A DNA stretch of 64,000 nucleotides from assembly GCF_025836975.1 (NCBI RefSeq), contig NZ_CP107548.1, positions 1,984,001-2,048,000 on the forward strand, in the 5' to 3' direction. Positions 8,392 through 18,500 of this stretch are shown one piece after another (position 1 is the first letter of the stretch; each line of letters starts with the position of its first letter). Under the pieces are notes generated by a model. The model did no database searches. It was not told the origin of the DNA and was given only the letters and a program-made list of their open reading frames with translations. The stretch is from Pollutimonas sp. M17 (GTDB lineage: Bacteria > Pseudomonadota > Gammaproteobacteria > Burkholderiales > Burkholderiaceae_B). The position numbers and the translations under genes were made by a program.

Positions 8392-9411
8392 TCAATCCAC
8401 GCCCAATGCCATCTTCATGCTCAAGCGTCCGAAACGGGCAATGTCGCGTTGAATGAGCGACTGGAACTCCTGTGCCGTGCTGGTGGTGGTGTCATACCCC
8501 AGCGCCCGCAGGTCGGTCACCAATTTGGGTTTGCCCATGATGGCGGCGATCGCCGAATTGAGCCGTTCGATGACGGCCTCGGGCGTGCCCGCCGGTGCCA
8601 GTATCCCGTGCCACTGGTCCAGTTCGTAGCCGGGCAGGCCCTGTTCCGCCACGGTGGGCACATCAGGCAGCAGCGGCGAACGCCGGGGCGATGTCACAGC
8701 CAGCGCCCGCAAGGCCCCCGCATGGATCAGCGGCAAGGCGCCCGAGGCCGTCACGAAGCCGACATCCACGGTATGCGCCAGCAGGCCGGCCAGTGCGGGG
8801 CCGCAGCCCCGATACGGCACATGCAGCCAGGCGCCGCCCGTCCTGCCCATCAGCTGCTCGCCCGCCAAATGCTGCGGGGTGCCGTTGCCGCAACTGGCGT
8901 AGGAAAGCGGAATTTCCTGCTGGCCGCTGCGCCCTTCCAGGGCTTGCGGCAAGCTCTTCCAGGGAGAGTCGGCCGGCGTCACCAGCACCGAAGGCACGAA
9001 GGCGATGTTGATCACGCCCACCAGATCTTTATCGGGAGAAAACCCCAGGTTGCGATACACGCCGGGATTGATGGCATAACTGCTGTTGACCATCAATAAG
9101 GTATAGCCGTCGGGCCGGGATCGCGCCACCATCTGGGCGCCGATGTTGCCGCTGGCGCCGGCCCGGTTCTCCACCACCACGGGCTGGCCCAGGGCGGATT
9201 CCATATGCACCGCCAGGCGACGGGCCAGCATGTCGGTTCCGCCGCCCGGAGGAAAGGTCACGACCAGCACGATGGGGCGCGTGGGATAAGCGCCGTCCGC
9301 GGACGGAGCCGCCTCTTCGGCCCGCGCCGCGCCGGCAAGGAGCACGGCAGCCCACACGATGGCCGCCATGCGGGCCGGCAAGGATGCGCGGGGCCTAGAC
9401 ATGATCGACAT
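8392..9411 (-). CDS. Bug family (TctC) periplasmic substrate-binding protein
   Basis: The 339-residue protein has a signal peptide ([17 protein letters not shown]) and Bug-family landmarks: the opening [49 protein letters not shown], a HVPYRG loop and [13 protein letters not shown]. Bug proteins bind carboxylates or amides in the periplasm and are greatly expanded in Alcaligenaceae. It has no TctA/TctB partner here. Its start overlaps the end of nadC by 17 bases, so it is probably cotranscribed with nadC. That suggests, without proof, a ligand linked to pyridine metabolism such as nicotinate or quinolinate. A second ATG at 9402 is possible. Confidence 0.93.
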   Translation of the reverse strand: MSIMSRPRASLPARMAAIVWAAVLLAGAARAEEAAPSADGAYPTRPIVLVVTFPPGGGTDMLARRLAVHMESALGQPVVVENRAGASGNIGAQMVARSRPDGYTLLMVNSSYAINPGVYRNLGFSPDKDLVGVINIAFVPSVLVTPADSPWKSLPQALEGRSGQQEIPLSYASCGNGTPQHLAGEQLMGRTGGAWLHVPYRGCGPALAGLLAHTVDVGFVTASGALPLIHAGALRALAVTSPRRSPLLPDVPTVAEQGLPGYELDQWHGILAPAGTPEAVIERLNSAIAAIMGKPKLVTDLRALGYDTTTSTAQEFQSLIQRDIARFGRLSMKMALGVD

Positions 9412-10318
9412 CCAGGCCGATATCCAGGACGGGAGCGCTGTGGGTCAGCCAGCCCACGGCGATCAGGTCCACGCCCGTCGCCGCCACCGCGGGAGCGGTT
9501 TCAGGCGTAATGCGTCCAGACGCTTCGGTGACGGCGCGGCCCTGCGCCATCCGCACGGCGCGCTTCAGGGTTTCCAGCGGCATATTGTCCAGCAGCACCG
9601 CGTCCACGCCGACGTCCAGCCCCTGCTCCAGCTGATCCAGCGTATCGACCTCCAGCTCGATGCGCACCATATGCCCTATTCCCGCCCTGGCCCGCGCAAC
9701 GGCCTCGCGCACGCCGCCGGCGACGGCAATGTGGTTGTCCTTGATGAGCACGGCATCGTCCAGGCCGAAACGATGGTTGCTGCCTCCTCCGACGCGGACG
9801 GCGTATTTCTGGACTGCCCGCAGGCCCGGCATGGTCTTGCGGGTGCAGGTGACGCGCGTGCCATAGGCGCTTATGGCATCGGCGATGGAGGCGGTGGCGC
9901 TGGCCACGCCGCTCAAATGGCACAGAAAATTCAAGGCGCTGCGTTCCGCGCCCAGGATGGCGCGCGCACTGCCTTGCACCGTGGCGATCAGGTCGCCCGG
10001 TTGCAGGCGCGCGCCGTCTTGGCGCCGCAGGCCCAGCTCCACGTCCGGATCCATAAGCTGGAAAGCCAGCTGCGCCAGGTCCATGCCCGCCAGCACGCCG
10101 GCCTGCCGGGCCACCAGGCGCATGCGGGCCCGGGCGTCCAGGGGAATGATGGCATCGGACGTCAGGTCGCCGGCGCGCCCCATATCTTCAAGCAGCGCAC
10201 GCTTCACCAGGGGCTCCAGCATGATCTTCGGCAAGGGTGGAACCGCAAGCGGCGCGGCGCCGGGCGATTGCACATGGACAGCGGGTTCAGCGGCCGGGGC
10301 CAGTTCAATTATGCTCAT
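9395..10318 (-). CDS. nadC: Nicotinate-nucleotide pyrophosphorylase (carboxylating)
   Basis: The 307-residue quinolinate phosphoribosyltransferase converts quinolinate and PRPP to nicotinate mononucleotide, CO2 and PPi in de novo NAD synthesis. Conserved motifs are ERSALNFL (125-132), TRKTMPGLR (159-167), [19 protein letters not shown] (171-189) and LIKDNH (191-196). The conserved family N-terminus ([16 protein letters not shown]) begins at about residue 32, so the listed ATG gives an unusually long leader of about 30 residues. A later start, for example a GTG in CATGTGCAATCG, is possible. No good ribosome-binding site precedes the ATG, and one of two palindromes overlaps it. Confidence 0.95.
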   Translation of the reverse strand: MSIIELAPAAEPAVHVQSPGAAPLAVPPLPKIMLEPLVKRALLEDMGRAGDLTSDAIIPLDARARMRLVARQAGVLAGMDLAQLAFQLMDPDVELGLRRQDGARLQPGDLIATVQGSARAILGAERSALNFLCHLSGVASATASIADAISAYGTRVTCTRKTMPGLRAVQKYAVRVGGGSNHRFGLDDAVLIKDNHIAVAGGVREAVARARAGIGHMVRIELEVDTLDQLEQGLDVGVDAVLLDNMPLETLKRAVRMAQGRAVTEASGRITPETAPAVAATGVDLIAVGWLTHSAPVLDIGLDVDHV

Positions 10319-10331
10319 ATTGAGTATTAAT
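10307..10331. promoter_or_regulatory. Candidate NadQ operator overlapping the nadC start
   Basis: ATGCTCA, TAT, TGAGTAT (10311-10327) forms an imperfect inverted repeat extended by AT-rich arms. Its left part, AATTATGCTCA (10307-10317), recurs exactly at 10416-10426 in a second palindrome. Two copies of the same 11-mer around the nadC start, next to a NadQ-type regulator gene, suggest operator sites. Binding by NadQ is inferred. Confidence 0.45.
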
Positions 10332-10414
10332 AAGGTAAAAAAATCGGAGAAACCGTTGCCGCCCGGCGCAAGGAATCAAAACGCCTCCCTTCCCGGCAGC
10401 CATCCGGTTTCAGC

Positions 10415-10441
10415 TAATTATGCTCAAACCTAGCACAATTA
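10415..10441. promoter_or_regulatory. Candidate NadQ operator upstream of nadC
   Basis: TAATTATGCT (10415-10424), seven bases, AGCACAATTA (10432-10441) is an inverted repeat with nine of ten paired positions. It lies about 100 bases upstream of the nadC ATG and 30 bases after the stop of the NadQ-type gene. It shares AATTATGCTCA with the site at 10307. It has no T run, so it does not look like a terminator. Confidence 0.5.
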
Positions 10442-10470
10442 AACGCGAAGCCGGCCCTGATTGCAATACT

Positions 10471-11397
10471 TTATTTCGACAAGGGCAGCTTGCTGCCCGC
10501 GATGGCCCGTTCCCGCATGACGTCGCCACGGAAACGGAAGAGCTTGGCCGGCCGGCCGGCCGCGCCGCATATCATCTCGCCCGTATCTTCGATAAGGGCC
10601 TGCTGTTCGATGAAGCGCCGGAAATTCTGCTTGTGCAGGCGCCGCCCGGCCAGGGCCTCGAATGCCAGCTGCAGTTGCAGGAGCGTGAACGCGGGCGGCA
10701 TCAATTCGAACACGACGGGCCGATAGCGAATCTTGGCGCGCAGGCGTGCCATTGCCGTCGCCAGGATGCGGCGATGATCGTGCTGCATGGGTTCGCCGGG
10801 CAAAGGCGCCGCCGGCGCGGCCCCAAGGCGCCGCTCGGCCTCGGGCACCAGGCCCGCCTCGAAAAGCAGTTCATAGCGCTGCAAAACGAATTCTTCGTTC
10901 CATGAGGAGGCATCCCGCCCGAAAGTGTGATCCACGCGCTGGCGCCGCTGGCGCCTGGCCGATGTTCCCAACCCTTGGGCGCACCATTTGCGCAAGGCGG
11001 GCAAGACCTGCCGGTCTATTATTTCCGGACAGCCTTCGCGCCAGTCCTCCCAGGGGAAATAACGGTACCAGTCCTGCCATCCCACGGAATCGATGTCCAG
11101 GCTCTCCGATTCGCGCGTCAAGCCCAGGTAGCTGACCGAGATGATGCGCTGGCCCTGCCAATTGGCCCGGTCGCCGTCGGCGAAGGTGTAAAGCTGCTCG
11201 ACATAGCCGATGGGGTGATGCGTCTGCGCCTCAACCCAGGCCCGCAGGCCTGCCTGCAAGGACCGGTGCGACGATTCGAAGGGCCCGGCCGGCAGCGCAT
11301 GCGAACAGTCGCGCGTCAGCACGCGGGGCTCCCCGCCGCTTACCGCGACCAGCACCGCCACCAATTCGGCCGTTACGGCGTCATTGTTCTTCTTCAT
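10471..11397 (-). CDS. nadQ: NadQ-type Nudix-related regulator of NAD synthesis
   Basis: The 308-residue protein has an N-terminal Nudix-like domain (TAELVAVLVAVSGGEPRVLTRD, then LPAGPFESSHRSLQAGLRAWV). It lacks a usable Nudix box, as expected of a ligand-binding relic, and ends in a winged-helix-like domain (FTLLQLQLAFEALAGRRLHKQNFRRFIEQQALIEDT, then GRPAKLFRF). This domain order matches NrtR/NadQ transcription factors, which sense NAD metabolites. nadC is the next gene downstream and has two palindromes before it. The start overlaps the AI-2E transporter gene by 17 bases. The NadQ name rests on domain pattern plus context. Confidence 0.8.
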   Translation of the reverse strand: MKKNNDAVTAELVAVLVAVSGGEPRVLTRDCSHALPAGPFESSHRSLQAGLRAWVEAQTHHPIGYVEQLYTFADGDRANWQGQRIISVSYLGLTRESESLDIDSVGWQDWYRYFPWEDWREGCPEIIDRQVLPALRKWCAQGLGTSARRQRRQRVDHTFGRDASSWNEEFVLQRYELLFEAGLVPEAERRLGAAPAAPLPGEPMQHDHRRILATAMARLRAKIRYRPVVFELMPPAFTLLQLQLAFEALAGRRLHKQNFRRFIEQQALIEDTGEMICGAAGRPAKLFRFRGDVMRERAIAGSKLPLSK

Positions 11398-12433
11398 GTA
11401 TCCACTCGCGCCATATGGCCACCAGCAAGGCCATCAGGACGGGACCGATGAACAGGCCCACGATGCCCATGGTCTTGACGCCGCCGACCAGGCCAAAGAA
11501 AGTCGGCAGGAAAGGCAGCTTGACGGGCCCGCCCACCAGGCGCGGGCGCAATGTCTTGTCGACGATGAACAATTCTATGGTGCCCCACAGGAACAGGCCC
11601 AGCCCGGCCATGGGGTGGCCCGATCCCACCAGGTAAAGCGAGACCAATGAAAACGAAAGCGGCGCGCCGCCGGGCACCAGGGCCATGAAGCCCGTGATCA
11701 CCCCCAGCAATACGGGCGAGGATACGCCCGCCACCCAGTAGGCGATGCCCAGCACCACGCCCTCGCCTATCGCGATCAGGCCCATGCCGGTCACCGTGGA
11801 ATTGATCGTGGCCGGGACCACGCGGGAAAAGCGGCGCCAGCGGCCCGGCAATATGCGCTCTCCCACGATATCCAGCTGGCCCAGGATGCGTGCGCCGTCC
11901 TTGTAGATGAAAAACAGGGTGATCAGCATGAAAACGACCGTCAGCAGCAATTGAAATACATTGCCCGTGGCCGAGAGCATCATGCGATAGATGTTGCCCA
12001 GGTGCTCGCCGCTGATCAGTTCGACGAAGGTTCCCAGCGCATGCGGTTCGCCCAGATAGGTCGTCCAGTATTCGGCGAGCCGCCCGCCCACCAGCGGCAG
12101 CGCAAGCATCCAGTCGGGCGTGGGCACGCCGTTGCGGTTGGCGGCCAGGGCCCAGGCGATGAAGCTGCTGGCCTCTTGAATGGCATAGCTCAATGCCAGC
12201 GACAGCGGCACGATGAGCACCAGTATGACGATAAGCAGGGCCAGCGTGGCCGCCAGCGCATTGCGGCCGCCGCAGCGGCGCAGCAGGCGCTGGTAGGGCC
12301 GCCAGCTTGCCAGGCAGATGATGAGCGCCGCCAGCACCGGCACCAGGAAGCCGCTGAGGAAATAGAGTCCGACCAGAATCAGCAGGACCAGCAACCACCG
12401 GGCGATCAGGAAGGCAGGCAATACAGGATGCAT
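11381..12433 (-). CDS. AI-2E family (PerM/YdiK-like) membrane transporter
   Basis: The 350-residue integral membrane protein has about eight hydrophobic helices: a paired block at the N-terminus (LLVLLILVGLYFLSGFLVPV), a long amphipathic middle section (Trp/Glu-rich, about 95-150), then FQLLLTVVFMLITLFFIYKDG and the family-typical C-terminus with GVITGFMALVPGGAPLSF and FFGLVGGVKTMGIVGLFIGPVLMALL. The family exports varied small molecules; the autoinducer-2 role applies to only a few members. It overlaps the nadQ gene by 17 bases and probably heads that transcription unit. Confidence 0.9.
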   Translation of the reverse strand: MHPVLPAFLIARWLLVLLILVGLYFLSGFLVPVLAALIICLASWRPYQRLLRRCGGRNALAATLALLIVILVLIVPLSLALSYAIQEASSFIAWALAANRNGVPTPDWMLALPLVGGRLAEYWTTYLGEPHALGTFVELISGEHLGNIYRMMLSATGNVFQLLLTVVFMLITLFFIYKDGARILGQLDIVGERILPGRWRRFSRVVPATINSTVTGMGLIAIGEGVVLGIAYWVAGVSSPVLLGVITGFMALVPGGAPLSFSLVSLYLVGSGHPMAGLGLFLWGTIELFIVDKTLRPRLVGGPVKLPFLPTFFGLVGGVKTMGIVGLFIGPVLMALLVAIWREWIHEEEQ

Positions 12434-12520
12434 AGGGCGATGGGTCTTTTCAGGCTTGGATGGGAAGGGGTCCGGAAGACACGCGAGGTTTCGACGATAT
12501 CACGGAACGCCGCCCGGACC

Positions 12521-12985
12521 TCAATTCGTGTCGGGCTTGCCATGCATGCACATCAGGGTTTGCTGCGCTATGGCCACCAGCTCCCGTCCCTTCGATGTGA
12601 CGCCGAATACCTCTATCTGGCAGATCGTGAGGGTTCGGCCCGAGCGCAGCACCTTGCCCACCCCAAGCAGGTAGTCGCCTCGCGCTGGGGCGACGAGATT
12701 GACCTTGAATTCCACCGTCAGCACCGAACTGCCTTCCGGAAACAAAGTGAACCCGGCGTAGCCGCCCGCCGTGTCGGCCAGCGCGCTGCTGGCGCCGGCA
12801 TGGAAAAAACCGTGCTGCTGCGTCAGCTCCTCGCGATAAGGCAGCGTCAGCCTGACCTCGCCTGGCTCTATGCTTTCGATGGAAACGCCCAGATGCCGCA
12901 TCAGCCCCTGGCGCGCGAAGCTGTCGCGCACCCGCTTGCGCATCGCCATGAGGGCGCTGGACTCTTGCGTCTGTGGTTCGGTCAT
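12521..12985 (-). CDS. PaaI-like hotdog-fold thioesterase
   Basis: The 154-residue single-domain hotdog protein carries the PaaI/4HBT signature QQHGFFHAGASSALADTAGGYAGF (His, Gly and Asp positions conserved) and the second-strand pattern VEFKVNLVAPARGDYL. It probably hydrolyses acyl- or aryl-CoA thioesters in the cytoplasm. Two ATGs lie six bases apart; GGGGAG is eight bases before the second (12985) but only two before the first (12991), so the second is chosen. It stands between the AI-2E gene and the exported nucleosidase with no overlap. The substrate cannot be judged. Confidence 0.88.
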   Translation of the reverse strand: MTEPQTQESSALMAMRKRVRDSFARQGLMRHLGVSIESIEPGEVRLTLPYREELTQQHGFFHAGASSALADTAGGYAGFTLFPEGSSVLTVEFKVNLVAPARGDYLLGVGKVLRSGRTLTICQIEVFGVTSKGRELVAIAQQTLMCMHGKPDTN

Positions 12986-13056
12986 CTGCATGGCTCCCCG
13001 GTTCTGCCTGGCGACGAGGGTAGCAGAAATCGGGCTCGCGATGAAAGGCCTACTTC

Positions 13057-13977
13057 TTACTTCCAGGCGTCCAGGAAGGCCAGCAGGACCTTGGCCGAGT
13101 TGGCGGCGGCGATGTTCATGAAGGTATGCATCTCATTCGCGCCCTCGCCGCCGCCGGCCAGGTCGCTCAGCGAGCGAAAAGCGATGAACGGCACGTCATT
13201 GCTATAGGCCACCATCGCACAGGCGGCGCTTTCCATGTCCACCACGTTGGCATGAAAAGCGGCGAATACGTGTTCGCGCAGGGCGGCATTGTCAAGGAAG
13301 GCCGGCCCCGACACGCCATTGCCGCCGATAACGATACGGGGCTGGCGATTAAGGCATTCATGGGCGGCATCGCAGGCGCTCAGTTCGACATTGCGCAGGC
13401 CTTTGGCCATGTCGAGCAGCTCCGGATCGACATCGAACCAGAATTTCTTGTGTATTTTCGGCTCCGCGGCCGATTTCACCTTTACCGGACGCGTATACAT
13501 CATGCCGAAATGCGGAAACCCGGTATCGCCCCGCTCTCCCAGGCTGAATACCCCCGGTGCCGTCTCGCGCGCCATCAGCACCTCCAGGTACTGCCCCCAG
13601 CGCTCCACCACGGTGACGTCGCCGATATGCAGCGACGGGTTGACGCCGCCGGCGATGCCGCTGAACACGATGTGGCTGACATTGAAGCGGTCCAGGGCCA
13701 GCTGCGTATTCATGGCGGCATTGACCATGCTGATGCCGCTCAGGAACAGCACGGCGGGCTTGCCTTGCAGCGTGCCCGTCGTGAACTCCACGCCATTGGC
13801 GGAATACTTCCGGGCGTGCTCCAGCTTGTCCAGCAACAGGACCAGTTCGGGCTCGAAGGCCGAGATCACCGCAATGCGGGGCGTGTCATCGAAACGCTCG
13901 GCGGCATGCGCTTGCGGCGCCCATAGAAGCACGGTCAGGAAAAGGACGGACAGCAAGCGTTGGCATAAGGAGTTCAT
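13057..13977 (-). CDS. Exported MTA/SAH nucleosidase-like (purine nucleoside phosphorylase superfamily) protein
   Basis: The 306-residue protein begins with a signal peptide (LLSVLFLTVLLWAPQAHA), so it is predicted to act in the periplasm. The rest matches the PNP_UDP_1 fold: IAVISAFEPELVLLLDKL, TGTLQGKPAVLFLSGISMVNAA, HIVFSGIAGGVNPSLHIGDV, and the ligand-binding NVVDMESAACAMVAY followed by PFIAFRSLSDLAGG, where Asp is the usual catalytic acid. Cytoplasmic MtnN enzymes are about 230 residues and have no signal peptide, so this is a distinct secreted subfamily. It may salvage extracellular nucleosides or thioadenosines. Confidence 0.85.
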   Translation of the reverse strand: MNSLCQRLLSVLFLTVLLWAPQAHAAERFDDTPRIAVISAFEPELVLLLDKLEHARKYSANGVEFTTGTLQGKPAVLFLSGISMVNAAMNTQLALDRFNVSHIVFSGIAGGVNPSLHIGDVTVVERWGQYLEVLMARETAPGVFSLGERGDTGFPHFGMMYTRPVKVKSAAEPKIHKKFWFDVDPELLDMAKGLRNVELSACDAAHECLNRQPRIVIGGNGVSGPAFLDNAALREHVFAAFHANVVDMESAACAMVAYSNDVPFIAFRSLSDLAGGGEGANEMHTFMNIAAANSAKVLLAFLDAWK

Positions 13978-14030
13978 GAAACGGCACCATGGCGAATAAA
14001 CACGGAAGCCGGATCATGACATATTCAGGA

Positions 14031-15512
14031 TCAGGATGCCCGGGATCCGGGCGTTCCCTCCTCCAGGCCGTCCCATCCGCCGCCTATCGCCCGGATCAGG
14101 TCCACCGCGGCATGGGCGCGCTGGCCGTCGAGCTGGACGGCGGTCCGCCGCTGCTGCAACACCATGCGATCGGCATCGATGACGTCCAGATAGCTGACCG
14201 ACCCTTCGCGATACTGTATCTGCGCAAGCTCCGCCGCCCTGGCCGCCGACATCACCGCGTCATCCTGGACCTGCGATTGCTCGCCCAATATGCGCAGGCT
14301 GGACAGGCCGTCCTCCACTTCCCGGAAGGCGCTCAACACCGTCTGCCGATACCTGGCGACATCCTCCTCGTAGCGCGCGCGCGCCCTGTCCAGCCCGGCC
14401 TGGCGCTGGCCGCCGTCGAAAATCGGCAGGGACAGCATGGTTCCGACCAGCGGCCCCAACAGGAAGCTGCGGCTGGACCACTGGAACAGGTCTCCCAACT
14501 GGGACGATTCGTAGCCGAATGCGCCGGTTATGTTCAGGCGGGGAAAGAACGCCGCCTGAGCCGCGCCGATGCGCGCATTGGCGGCCGCCATGGCGCGTTC
14601 GGCGGCAGCGATATCGGGTCGGCGCTCGAGCAGGGACGATGGCAGGCCGGCGGGGATGCCCACCGCCACGCGTTGCAGCGGACGCGGCGCGATCGAAAAC
14701 TCGGCCGGCGTCTTGCCCAGGAGAATCGCCAGCGCATGCTCCGCCGCGGCGCGCAGGCGCGCAACGCCCAGCGACTCGGACTGGGCCGAGGCCAGTTCGG
14801 ACTTGGCCCGCGCCACATCCAGCTCGCTGATGTCGCCCTCGGCATAACGGCGCTGGACCAGGTCCAGGGTCTTGCCGCGCAATTGCACGGTGCCGCGGTA
14901 CAGCTCCTGCTCGGCATCCAGCCGCCGGATCAGGAAATAGCCTTGCGCGACGTCGGCCTGCAAAGCCAGCTGCACGGAATGAAACAAGGCGGCGCTTTGC
15001 TGGGCATCCGCCGTGGCGGCATCGACGTCCGAGGCGATCCGGCCGAACAGATCGACCTCGTACGACAAGCCCGCTTGAGCGCGCCACAAGGTCGCGGGCG
15101 AGTTCGGCGCATCGGCCGGCAGGCCTTGAGCGGCGTTCGACGCCCGCTGCCGGGTGGGGCCGAAGCCGGCATCCAGCGTGGGGAAGAACTCCGACCGCGC
15201 GCCGCTTTGCAAGGCGCGCGCCTGAGTGACCCGGGCGGCGGCGGCCTTCAGGTCCTGGTTGGCCGCCAGAGCCTGCTCTTGCAAGGCATCGAGTTCGGGG
15301 TCGTTGAACACGGCCCACCACTTGCCTCGGGCGATATCATCGGAAGGCTGGGCCGCCTTCCAGCGCTGGGCGGCTTCGGGCGACAAGGCCGCCTCTTTGA
15401 AAGCCTTGGGCACGTCGGCCGCGGGACGCTGATATTTGGGCCCCACGGCGCAACCCGCCAGCAACAGCACCAGCGCGCCCATTGAAAGAGTAGAACGTAT
15501 CGAAGTGATCAT
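14031..15512 (-). CDS. RND efflux outer-membrane lipoprotein (NodT/OprM family)
   Basis: The protein has about 493 residues. It opens with a lipoprotein signal peptide ending LLLAGC, then AVGPKYQRP, the standard start of OprM/NodT factors. It has the duplicated coiled-coil repeats of outer-membrane efflux proteins (LQEQALAANQDLKAAAARVTQAR and GEQSQVQDDAVMSAARAAELA). It forms the outer-membrane channel for the RND pump encoded upstream (12-18 base gap). AAGGA lies eight bases before the ATG at 15512 and only two before the ATG at 15518, so 15512 is preferred. It is the last gene of the three-gene efflux operon. Confidence 0.93.
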   Translation of the reverse strand: MITSIRSTLSMGALVLLLAGCAVGPKYQRPAADVPKAFKEAALSPEAAQRWKAAQPSDDIARGKWWAVFNDPELDALQEQALAANQDLKAAAARVTQARALQSGARSEFFPTLDAGFGPTRQRASNAAQGLPADAPNSPATLWRAQAGLSYEVDLFGRIASDVDAATADAQQSAALFHSVQLALQADVAQGYFLIRRLDAEQELYRGTVQLRGKTLDLVQRRYAEGDISELDVARAKSELASAQSESLGVARLRAAAEHALAILLGKTPAEFSIAPRPLQRVAVGIPAGLPSSLLERRPDIAAAERAMAAANARIGAAQAAFFPRLNITGAFGYESSQLGDLFQWSSRSFLLGPLVGTMLSLPIFDGGQRQAGLDRARARYEEDVARYRQTVLSAFREVEDGLSSLRILGEQSQVQDDAVMSAARAAELAQIQYREGSVSYLDVIDADRMVLQQRRTAVQLDGQRAHAAVDLIRAIGGGWDGLEEGTPGSRAS

Positions 15513-15530
15513 AACCATAATCCTTGGAAC

Positions 15531-18500
15531 TTATTGTCCGGCGTGCCCGGCCAGCGTCGGCGCTTCATGCGCGGCGGCGGAGCGCAGGGGTCGGCCGCCC
15601 ATCGAGCGCAACAGCACATAGAAGACCGGCGTCAGGAACAGGCCGAACAAGGTGACGCCCAGCATGCCGAAGAACACCGCGACCCCCATGGCGTGCCGCA
15701 TCTCGGAGCCGGCTCCCGTCGACGTCACCAGGGGGACGACGCCCATGATGAATGCGATGGAGGTCATCAGTATGGGCCGCAGGCGCAGGCGGCTGGCCTC
15801 GATGGCCGCCTTGATGGGCGCGGCGCCCTGCAGTTCCAGCTCGCGGGCGAACTCCACGATCAGGATGGCGTTCTTGCAGGCCAGCCCCACCAGCACCATC
15901 AGGCCTATCTGCGTGAAGATATTGTTGTCGCCGCCCGTCAGCCAGACGCCCGCCAGCGCGGCCAGTATGCTCATGGGCACGATGAGAATCACGGCCAGCG
16001 GCAGGGTCAGGCTTTCGTACAGTGCGGCCAGCACCAGGAACACCAGCAGGACGCTGATGGGAAACACCCAGATGCCGGCGTTGCCCGCCAATATCTGCTG
16101 ATAGGTCAGGTCGGTCCATTCGAACTTGATTCCGCGCGGCAAGGTGTCGGCGGCGATGCGCTCGGCGGCCGCCTGCGCCTGGTCCGACGAATAGCCCGGC
16201 GCCGGCCCGCTGTTGATGTCGGCGGCCGTATAGCCGTTGTAGCGTACGACCATCTCGGGCCCGTAGGTGGGCGTGACCTTTACCAGTGACGACAGCGGCA
16301 CCATGTCGCCCCAGCGATTGCGGGTTTTCAATTGCAGGATGTCCTCGGGCTGTGAACGGAACGGGGCGTCGGCCTGCGCCCTTACCTGGTATACCCGTCC
16401 GAAACGATTGAAATCGTTGACGTACAGGGAGCCAAGATAGATCTGCATGGTGTCGAACACATCGGTGACCGGCACGCCCAGTTGCTTGGCCTTGACCCGG
16501 TCCAGGTCCACGTCCAGTTGCGGGACGTTGATCTGGAAGCTGGAGAATGCGGGCCCCAGCTCGGGCGCCTTGCGCGCCTCGGCCATGAAGGCCTGGGCGG
16601 CCGCATCCAGCGCGGCATAGCCGAGCGCGCCGCGATCCTCGATCTGCAGCTTGAAGCCCCCCACGGTGCCCAGGCCCATGACCGGCGGCGGCGGAAACAC
16701 GGCGATGAAGGAATCCTTGATCGCGGCGTATTGCTGGTTGAGCGCGCCCGCTATGCCATTGGCCGACATCGCCTCACCCTTGCGCTCCTTGAACGGGTCC
16801 AGGGTGACGAACACGATGCCCGCGCTGGAACTGTTGGTGAAGCCGTTGATGGAGAGGCCCGGAAAGGCGATGGCGCTTTCCACCCCGGGCTGCTTCAGGG
16901 CGATGTCCGTCATGCGGCGTATCACCTCTTCCGTGCGATCCAGCGATGCCCCGTTGGGAAGCTGCGCAAAGCTGATCAGGTACTGCTTGTCCTGCGCGGG
17001 CACGAAGCCGCCGGGCACGATGTAGGAAATGGCCACGGTCAAGGCCAGCAGGACCGCGTACACGCCCATGGACGAGGCCTTGCGGCCGATGACACCCGAC
17101 ACGCCTGTTGCGTAGCGTTCGGAAGACCGGTTGAAGAAGCGGTTGAAGCGCTGGAAGAAGCCGCCCAGGTAGCGGTTCATGACCCGCGTCAGCCAGTCGG
17201 GCTTCTCGTGATGCCCCTTCAGGAGCAAGGCGGCCAGCGCCGGCGACAGCGTCAGGGAATTGAAGGCCGAGATGACGGTGGAGATGGCGATCGTCATCGC
17301 GAACTGCTTGAAGAACTGCCCGCTCAAGCCTGTCATGAAGGCCAGGGGAACGAAGACCGCCACCAGCGTCAGCGCAATGGCGACGATGGGTCCGCTGACC
17401 TCGCGCATGGCGCGATAGGTGGCCTCGCGCGGGGACAGGCCCTCGGCGATGTTGCGTTCCACATTCTCCACCACCACGATGGCGTCATCCACCACGATCC
17501 CTATAGCCAGGACCAGGCCGAAAAGGGACAAGGCATTGATCGTATAGCCGAAGGCCAGCATCAGCGCAAAGGTGCCCACGATGGACACGGGCACGGCCAG
17601 CAAGGGAATGATGGAGGCCCGCCAGGTCTGCAGGAACAGGATCACCACCAGCACGACCAGGGCAATCGCCTCCAGCAGGGTCACGACCACCGCCTTGATG
17701 CTGGAACGCACGAACTGGGTCGGATCGTAGGCAATGCGGCTTTCGACCGAAGAGGGAAAGTCGGCCGAGAGCTCCTTCATCACGGCGCGCACCTGGTCGG
17801 ATACGGCCAGGGCATTGGCGCCCGGCGATTGCATGATGCCCATGCCGATGGCGGGCTTGTTGTCCAGCAGGGAGCGCAGGCCGTATTCCGACGCATCCAG
17901 TTCGATGCGCGCCACATCGCCCAGGCGCGTCACGCCGCCATCGGCCGAGGTCTTCAGCACGATATCGGCGAATTCTTCCTCGGTGCTCAGCCGGCCTTGC
18001 GCATTGACCGAAAGCTGCAGGGCGACATCGGACGAGGTAGGCGAGGCGCCGATCACGCCGGCCGCCACCTGCACGTTCTGCTCGCGTATGGCCGCCACCA
18101 CATCGTTGGCCGTCAGGCCGCGCTCGGCGATTTTCTGGGGATTCAGCCACACTCTCATGGCGTAGTTGCCCGAGCCCCATATCTGGACCTCGCCCACGCC
18201 GGGTATCCGGGCCAGCCTGTCCTTGATGTTCAGGACCGCATAGTTGCGCAGATAGGTCATGTCGTAGCGGTCGTCCGGCGAGAGCAGGTGCACGACCATG
18301 GTCAGGGTGGGCGAGGTCTTCACCGTGGTCACGCCCAGCCTTTGCACATCTTCCGGCAAGCGCGGCAGGGCCTGCGATACCCGGTTCTGCACCAGTTGCT
18401 GAGCCTTGTCCGGGTCCATGCCCAGGTGGAAATTGATCGTCACCGCCAGATTGCCGTCGCTGTTCGCCTGCGACTGCATGTACAGCATGTTCTCCACGCC

